A stretch of DNA of 64,000 bases from an uncultured Verrucomicrobiota bacterium (GTDB lineage Bacteria > Verrucomicrobiota > Kiritimatiellia > CAIQIC01 > Lenti-01), in the NCBI GenBank assembly GCA_937860055.1, contig CALMBO010000029.1, positions 1 through 64,000 of the forward strand. The letters run 5' to 3'. Of this stretch, positions 60,044 to 64,000 are shown in pieces (within the stretch, counting starts at the first letter, position 1; every line of letters starts with the position of its first letter). The translations under genes and the position numbers were made by a program. The notes beneath the pieces were generated by a model. That model had not been told where the DNA came from. It ran no database searches and worked only from the letters and a program-made list of their open reading frames with translations.

Positions 60044-60733
60044 TCAAATCAACCCCGGCCGCCACTTCACCCGGACATGCGCCGCCTCGGACTTGCGCAT
60101 CGACAGCCGGTATCCGCGCACCTCCACGGCGATGGGATCGCCCAGCGGCGCCACGCGCTCCACCGCGATCAGCACCCCCGGCGTCACCCCCATCTCCACC
60201 AGCCGCTTCCGCAAGGCGCATTCCATGTCCACCGACATCACCACGCCGCGCACGCCCGGCGGCAGCTCGTCCAGCCCCGATTCCACTCCCGGCGCGCGCT
60301 CGCCCTTGGCCGTCTCCCGGACCTTGACCCATTTTTCCAGCATCCCCGGGTGCTCCCGCAGGAAATCCCCCAGCAAACCCATGCGCTCCAGGACCAGCGG
60401 CGTCGCATCGTGCTCCATGCCGCAGGCCACGACCTCGGCATCCTCCTGCGCCAGCCCCAGGGTTTCCGTGAAGAACCGCCTCAACGCCACATGGCGGCCC
60501 GAAATGTCCTCCGCCACCTGGCGGCCTTTCGGAGTCAACCCCACCGCCCCATAGGGCGTGTATTCCGCCAGGCCTTGCTCCTTCAGCGACTTCAGCGCCG
60601 CGGAAACCGTCGAGGGCTGCACGTCCATCGTCTCCGCGATGTCTCCGGTCCTTGCTCCGCGCGGCGTCTCCGAAAGCCGCAGGATGGTTTCCAGATAGTC
60701 TTCCGCCTTTGCGCTCAACCGCTCGATCTTCAT
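60044..60733 (-). CDS. DtxR/MntR-family metal-dependent repressor with C-terminal FeoA domain
   Basis: A 229-aa regulator. The winged HTH (about 8-65) has RTGDIAETMDVQPSTVSAALKSL. The dimerisation/metal domain (about 66-140) has ISGRHVALRRFF and the metal ligands in ACGMEHDAT. The C-terminal about 75 aa (ELPPGVRGVVMSVDMECALRKRLVEMGVTPG) are an SH3-like FeoA domain. The N-terminal ligand position is AEDYLET (Asp, MntR-like) while the helix ligand is Cys-x-x-Glu-His (DtxR-like), so Fe versus Mn preference is open. No separate feoA exists, so this protein may both regulate the operon and act as FeoA for FeoB. First gene of the feo operon, with a GATAAT -10-like box upstream. Confidence 0.93.
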   Translation of the reverse strand: MKIERLSAKAEDYLETILRLSETPRGARTGDIAETMDVQPSTVSAALKSLKEQGLAEYTPYGAVGLTPKGRQVAEDISGRHVALRRFFTETLGLAQEDAEVVACGMEHDATPLVLERMGLLGDFLREHPGMLEKWVKVRETAKGERAPGVESGLDELPPGVRGVVMSVDMECALRKRLVEMGVTPGVLIAVERVAPLGDPIAVEVRGYRLSMRKSEAAHVRVKWRPGLI

Positions 60734-60828
60734 CTGGGTTTTCGTTTCCTCTCGAATTGTTTGATTGACCGAACATTATCACAATCCCCTTGGGGCGCAA
60801 GTCGAACGGCCGACAATGTCGGCCGTGA

Positions 60829-60857
60829 TTGACAGGCCCATCCCTCCGGCGTATCGT
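60829..60857 (+). promoter_or_regulatory. Candidate promoter of the PHP phosphatase gene
   Basis: A consensus TTGACA (60829-60834) and TATCGT (60852-60857) are separated by 17 bp, with the ATG 10 nt after the -10 box and no Shine-Dalgarno in between. The transcript would carry almost no leader. On the other strand of this 134-bp gap, GATAAT near 60773 could serve the feo operon, with a loose TGAT/ATCA dyad over it. Confidence 0.55.
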
Positions 60858-60867
60858 CGCCGCCTCG

Positions 60868-61668
60868 ATGAATACCCCCTTGCCTGCCGACTACCACACC
60901 CACACCCGGCTCTGCCGCCATGCCGGCGGCCTGCCCATCGATTATGCCCGCGCCGCCGCCGACCGCGGCATTCCCGAAATCGCCTGCACCGACCACATTC
61001 CCTTCCCCAACGACCCCCATCCCTCCATCCGCATGACGCAGGCCGAATTCGCCGCCTATCTGGACCATGTCCGCGAGGCCCGCGAGACCGGCTTCTGCCA
61101 GGTCCTCCTCGGCATCGAGGCCGATTACCAGCGGGATCTCGTCCACGGCCATATCCAGTCCGTGCTCGACTCCGCCGATTTCGACCTCGTCCTGGGCTCC
61201 CTCCACACCGGCCCCTTCTGGGACCTCTCCCCCGGCGATCCGACCGCCACGCCCGAATTCGTCGAGCAGATGAACCGCACCTACTACCTGCGCATGGCCG
61301 AACTGGCCCGCACCGGCCTCTATGATGTCTGCTCGCATTTCGACATCGTCAAACGCACCGGCATCCATGCCCCGGCGGCCCTGCTCGCCGAAATCGTCCC
61401 CCCCGCCCTCGATGCCGTCGCCGACGCCGGCATGGCCATCGAAATCAACACCAGCGGCTTCGACCACGGCGCCGCCGAGGCCTATCCCTCGCTCCAGATC
61501 CTCTCCTGGATGAAGGAACGCGGTATCCCGATCACCTTCGGCTCCGATTCCCACGACCCCTCCCAAATCGGCCGCCACTTCGAAAAGGCCATGGAACTCG
61601 CCCGCGCCGCCGGCTACACCTCCCGCGCCGCCTTCCGCCGCCGGAAAAAGGCCCTCGTCCCCTTCTAG
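60868..61668 (+). CDS. PHP-domain histidinol-phosphatase (HisJ/HisK type)
   Basis: A 266-aa metal-dependent phosphatase of the PHP superfamily. Motifs are [13 protein letters not shown] (metal ligands), [42 protein letters not shown] and [12 protein letters not shown], all expected of histidinol-phosphatase, which makes histidinol from histidinol phosphate. With hisG in the same window the role in histidine synthesis is reasonable, though some relatives act on other phosphates. The start is chosen at MNTPLP, directly downstream of a good promoter; the track start at 60829 overlaps the -35 box. Confidence 0.85.
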   Translation: MNTPLPADYHTHTRLCRHAGGLPIDYARAAADRGIPEIACTDHIPFPNDPHPSIRMTQAEFAAYLDHVREARETGFCQVLLGIEADYQRDLVHGHIQSVLDSADFDLVLGSLHTGPFWDLSPGDPTATPEFVEQMNRTYYLRMAELARTGLYDVCSHFDIVKRTGIHAPAALLAEIVPPALDAVADAGMAIEINTSGFDHGAAEAYPSLQILSWMKERGIPITFGSDSHDPSQIGRHFEKAMELARAAGYTSRAAFRRRKKALVPF

Positions 61669-61683
61669 ACCCTCTTCTCCTGT

Positions 61684-61710
61684 GCGGAAGGCGCCGCATG
61701 CGCCTTCCGC
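61684..61710. terminator. Hairpin after the PHP gene
   Basis: GCGGAAGGCGC and GCGCCTTCCGC form a perfect 11-bp stem around CGCAT, 16 bp after the plus-strand stop codon. It has no T-run on the plus strand, so it may act with the adjacent minus-strand terminator or be a copy of the dispersed GCGGAAGGCGCC motif. Confidence 0.5.
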
Positions 61711-61715
61711 CGGTC

Positions 61716-61748
61716 AAAAAAAAGCCCCCGCGCTTGCGGCGCGGGGGC
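61716..61748 (-). terminator. Intrinsic terminator of hppA
   Basis: Read on the minus strand, GCCCCCGCGC and GCGCGGGGGC form a perfect 10-bp GC-rich stem with loop CGCAA, followed by eight T residues. It begins 17 bp after the hppA stop codon. Confidence 0.93.
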
Positions 61749-61764
61749 TTGTCTCCTCCAGCGG

Positions 61765-63891
61765 TTACCAGTTGGCCAGGAATCGCTTGATGATCGGCTC
61801 CCAACCCAGCAGGACCGGCGCGATGACCAGCGCCACCACGCTCATCAGCTTCATCAGGATGTTCAGCGAGGGACCGGCCGTGTCCTTGAAGGGATCACCC
61901 ACGGTGTCGCCCACCACGGCTGCCTTGTGCGACGGCGACCCCTTGCCGCCATGCGCACCACCTTCGATGTGCTTCTTGGCGTTGTCCCAGCAACCGCCCG
62001 CGTTGCTCATGAAAAGCGCCATCAGCACGCCCGAGGCCGTCACGCCCGCCAGCAAGCCGCCCAGCATCTCCTTGCCGAACACAAAGCCGACCAGCACCGG
62101 CGTCAGGATGCCCAGCAGCGCCGGAACCGTCATCTTCTTGATGGCGGCCGCCGTGGAGATGTCCACGCAACGGGCGTAGTCGGCCTTGGCGCCTTCCTTG
62201 CCCTCAAGCAGCCCCGGGATCTCCTTGAACTGGCGGCGCACTTCCTCGACCATGGCAAAGGCCGCCTTGCCCACGGCCTTCATCGCGAAGGCCGAAAACA
62301 GGAACGGCATCATCGAACCCACCAGCAACCCGGCCATGACCTTGGGATCCGTCACGTCGATAACCTTCAGGTCCACGATTTCGCGGAACGCCGCAAACAG
62401 GGCCAGCGCCGTCAACGCCGCCGAACCAATGGCAAATCCCTTGCCGATGGCCGCCGTGGTGTTGCCCACCGCGTCGAGCTTGTCGGTGCGCTGCCGGACT
62501 TCCTTCTCCAGATGCGCCATCTCTGCCAGGCCGCCCGCGTTGTCCGCGATCGGCCCGTAGGCGTCCACCGCCAGCTGGATGCCGGTCGTCGCCAGCATGC
62601 CGAGGCCGCCCATGGCGATGCCGTAGAGGCCCGCGAAGTAGTAGCAGGCAATCGTCGCCACCGCCAGCACCACCACCGGTGCCGCCGTCGAAATCATGCC
62701 CACGCCCAGGCCCGCGATGATGTTCGTCGCCGCGCCAGTCTCGGAGGAATCGGCCACCCCGTTGGACGGCCCCTTGCCTTCCGCCGTGTAGTACTCGGCC
62801 AGCAGGCCGATGATCGCACCCGCCACCAGGCCCACCACCGTCGCCAGGAACACGCCGCCGCTCGTGCAGGTCAGCAGGCCCGCGCCGGCCACTGCCGATT
62901 CAATGTTGAATTCGCCCGGCAGCATCCGGTTGCAGATGAAATACGTCGCCACGGCCATGATGAGGCAGGCGCCGAACGTACCCTGGTTCAGGGCCGCCTG
63001 CGGATTGCCTCCCTCTTTCGTCCGAACGAGAAACGTCCCGGCGATGGAGAAGAGGATGCCCGCGCCCGCAATCACCAGCGGCAGCAGCACGAAGGTCATG
63101 TCCCGGACGCCGTTGACCGTGATCGTCGCACCCAGCACCATGGCCGCCACGATCGCGCCCACGTAGGATTCGAACAGGTCGGCGCCCATGCCGGCCACGT
63201 CGCCCACGTTGTCGCCCACGTTGTCCGCGATGACCGCCGGGTTGCGGGGGTCATCCTCGGGAATCCCGGCTTCCACCTTGCCGACCAGGTCGGCGCCCAC
63301 GTCCGCCGCCTTCGTGTAGATGCCGCCACCCACGCGCGCAAACAGCGCGATCGAGCTGGCTCCCATCGAGAAGCCCGTGATGATGGGTAGCACCGAGGCC
63401 TTGACCGCCTCCACATCCGCGCCAAACTTGCGAACCAGTACCAGCATGGTCAGCGCCAGCCCCGTCAGGCCCAGGCCCACCACGCACATGCCCATCACCG
63501 CCCCTCCCGAGAACGCCACCTGCAGGGCCGCCGGAAGACCTGTCCGCGCCGCGTTGGTCGTCCGCATGTTGGCGGCCGTCGCCACCCGCATCCCAAAGAA
63601 CCCCGACAGCGCCGAACAGAACGCGCCGAACATGAATGCCAGCGAAACCAGCCGGATGGCCCCCTGATTGATGATGGCCAACAGGACGGCCAACAGCACC
63701 ACCACCAGCGAGAGAACCTTGTACTCGCGCTTCAGGAACGCCATGGCGCCCTCGCGGACCGCCGCGCCGATCTCCAGCATCCGGGCCGTCCCCGGATCCT
63801 GCTTGTTGATCCATTGCGTCTTCCACCAAGCGAACAACAGCGCCACCAACCCTGACCCCAATGCCGCGTACAGCAGCTTGTCGATGTTCAT
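61765..63891 (-). CDS. hppA: Membrane-bound ion-pumping pyrophosphatase, K+-dependent type
   Basis: A 708-aa, about 16-TM enzyme that uses pyrophosphate hydrolysis to pump H+ and/or Na+. Catalytic loops are [60 protein letters not shown] and the C-terminal [17 protein letters not shown], all intact. The K+ selector [18 protein letters not shown] has Ala/Gly where K+-independent enzymes have Lys/Thr, so it should need K+. The gate-region [18 protein letters not shown] keeps the Glu at the position usual for Na+-translocating enzymes; Na+ versus H+ is not settled. An AGGAG lies about 12 bases upstream of the ATG. Monocistronic, with its own promoter and terminator. Confidence 0.96.
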   Translation of the reverse strand: MNIDKLLYAALGSGLVALLFAWWKTQWINKQDPGTARMLEIGAAVREGAMAFLKREYKVLSLVVVLLAVLLAIINQGAIRLVSLAFMFGAFCSALSGFFGMRVATAANMRTTNAARTGLPAALQVAFSGGAVMGMCVVGLGLTGLALTMLVLVRKFGADVEAVKASVLPIITGFSMGASSIALFARVGGGIYTKAADVGADLVGKVEAGIPEDDPRNPAVIADNVGDNVGDVAGMGADLFESYVGAIVAAMVLGATITVNGVRDMTFVLLPLVIAGAGILFSIAGTFLVRTKEGGNPQAALNQGTFGACLIMAVATYFICNRMLPGEFNIESAVAGAGLLTCTSGGVFLATVVGLVAGAIIGLLAEYYTAEGKGPSNGVADSSETGAATNIIAGLGVGMISTAAPVVVLAVATIACYYFAGLYGIAMGGLGMLATTGIQLAVDAYGPIADNAGGLAEMAHLEKEVRQRTDKLDAVGNTTAAIGKGFAIGSAALTALALFAAFREIVDLKVIDVTDPKVMAGLLVGSMMPFLFSAFAMKAVGKAAFAMVEEVRRQFKEIPGLLEGKEGAKADYARCVDISTAAAIKKMTVPALLGILTPVLVGFVFGKEMLGGLLAGVTASGVLMALFMSNAGGCWDNAKKHIEGGAHGGKGSPSHKAAVVGDTVGDPFKDTAGPSLNILMKLMSVVALVIAPVLLGWEPIIKRFLANW

Positions 63892-63934
63892 AGTTAAACG
63901 TTTCTCCTGTTTGTTTTTCTAAATCGTCGCGGCG

Positions 63935-63964
63935 AAAGTAGGGGATTTGCCCCCCTCCTGTCAA
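63935..63964 (-). promoter_or_regulatory. Candidate hppA promoter
   Basis: On the minus strand a consensus TTGACA (63964-63959) and TACTTT (63940-63935) are 18 bp apart, with a leader of about 37 nt before ATG 63891. A 9-bp inverted repeat has one arm (GGGGATTTG, 63941-63949) inside the spacer and the other (CAAATCCCC, 63986-63994) upstream of the -35 box, which is where an operator could lie. Confidence 0.6.
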
Positions 63965-64000
63965 ACCCGAACCGCCCCCCTACATCAAATCCCCGATCTT

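Noticed and set aside
56416-60327. Plus-strand ORF of 1303 aa
   Set aside because: Antisense to CDF, FeoB and DtxR-FeoA genes, each with intact motifs on the minus strand.
61927-63390. Plus-strand ORF of 487 aa, His/Arg-rich
   Set aside because: Antisense shadow of hppA.

Overview
The window is about 64 kb of high-GC DNA (my estimate is just above 60%) from a Gram-negative bacterium. It carries a Wzm/Wzt polysaccharide exporter, lipid-A/heptose-type and polyprenyl-linked glycosyltransferases, an AsmA-like envelope protein, an outer-membrane-type TPR lipoprotein and AlgI/AlgX-type acylation genes. The best guess is a member of the PVC superphylum (Kiritimatiellota/Verrucomicrobiota-like). That rests on the giant secreted beta-helix protein, the tiny COX24/bS22-type ribosomal protein, a K+-dependent-type membrane pyrophosphatase, a palindromic TGTAGGCC intergenic element and heptamer tracts around a four-helix-bundle gene. 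No rRNA is present to settle it. I saw no tRNA, rRNA, CRISPR array, transposase or prophage gene.

Layout. 0-1 kb: cysK, then a REP-like palindrome. 1.2-15 kb: surface-glycan block. It has glycosyltransferase/GT-C pairs on both strands and a long minus-strand operon reading wzm, (inserted four-helix-bundle gene), wzt, acetyltransferase, FkbM methyltransferase, GT4, GT9, GT-C. 14.9-17.5 kb: AsmA-like protein. 17.6-22.7 kb: FMN-riboswitch-controlled operon ribBA-ribH-nusB-ftsY-ribD-ribE. 22.7-42.3 kb: minus-strand unit made of an 18-kb gene for a 13-repeat secreted beta-helix protein, a VanZ-like membrane protein and a DPM1-like glycosyltransferase. 42.8-53.5 kb: second envelope-glycan block (AlgX-like, MBOAT/AlgI-like, SGNH hydrolase, several GTs, a WecD/WecE-like pair for dTDP-Fuc4NAc, GT4, GT-C). 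53.7-64 kb: housekeeping and ion genes (long-form hisG, bS22/COX24-like 29-aa protein, TPR lipoprotein, CDF transporter, Feo iron operon headed by a DtxR-FeoA fusion, PHP histidinol phosphatase, H+/Na+-pyrophosphatase).

How the parts fit. The two glycan blocks could make nucleotide sugars and polyprenyl-phosphate sugars, assemble a polymer or O-antigen, export it by ABC transporter and decorate it with methyl and acyl groups. The giant gene sits between the blocks and is followed after 13 bp by VanZ-like and polyprenyl-sugar synthase genes. A link between the giant surface protein and glycosylation is therefore reasonable, but it is inference.

The most unusual signals are: the giant 13-unit repeat gene; GTCTNNN heptamer tracts in inverted orientation around the four-helix-bundle gene that splits wzm from wzt; another 11-heptad tract read in frame inside a glycosyltransferase; an FMN riboswitch whose mutually exclusive helices can be read directly; and several promoters placed so that the transcripts would be leaderless.
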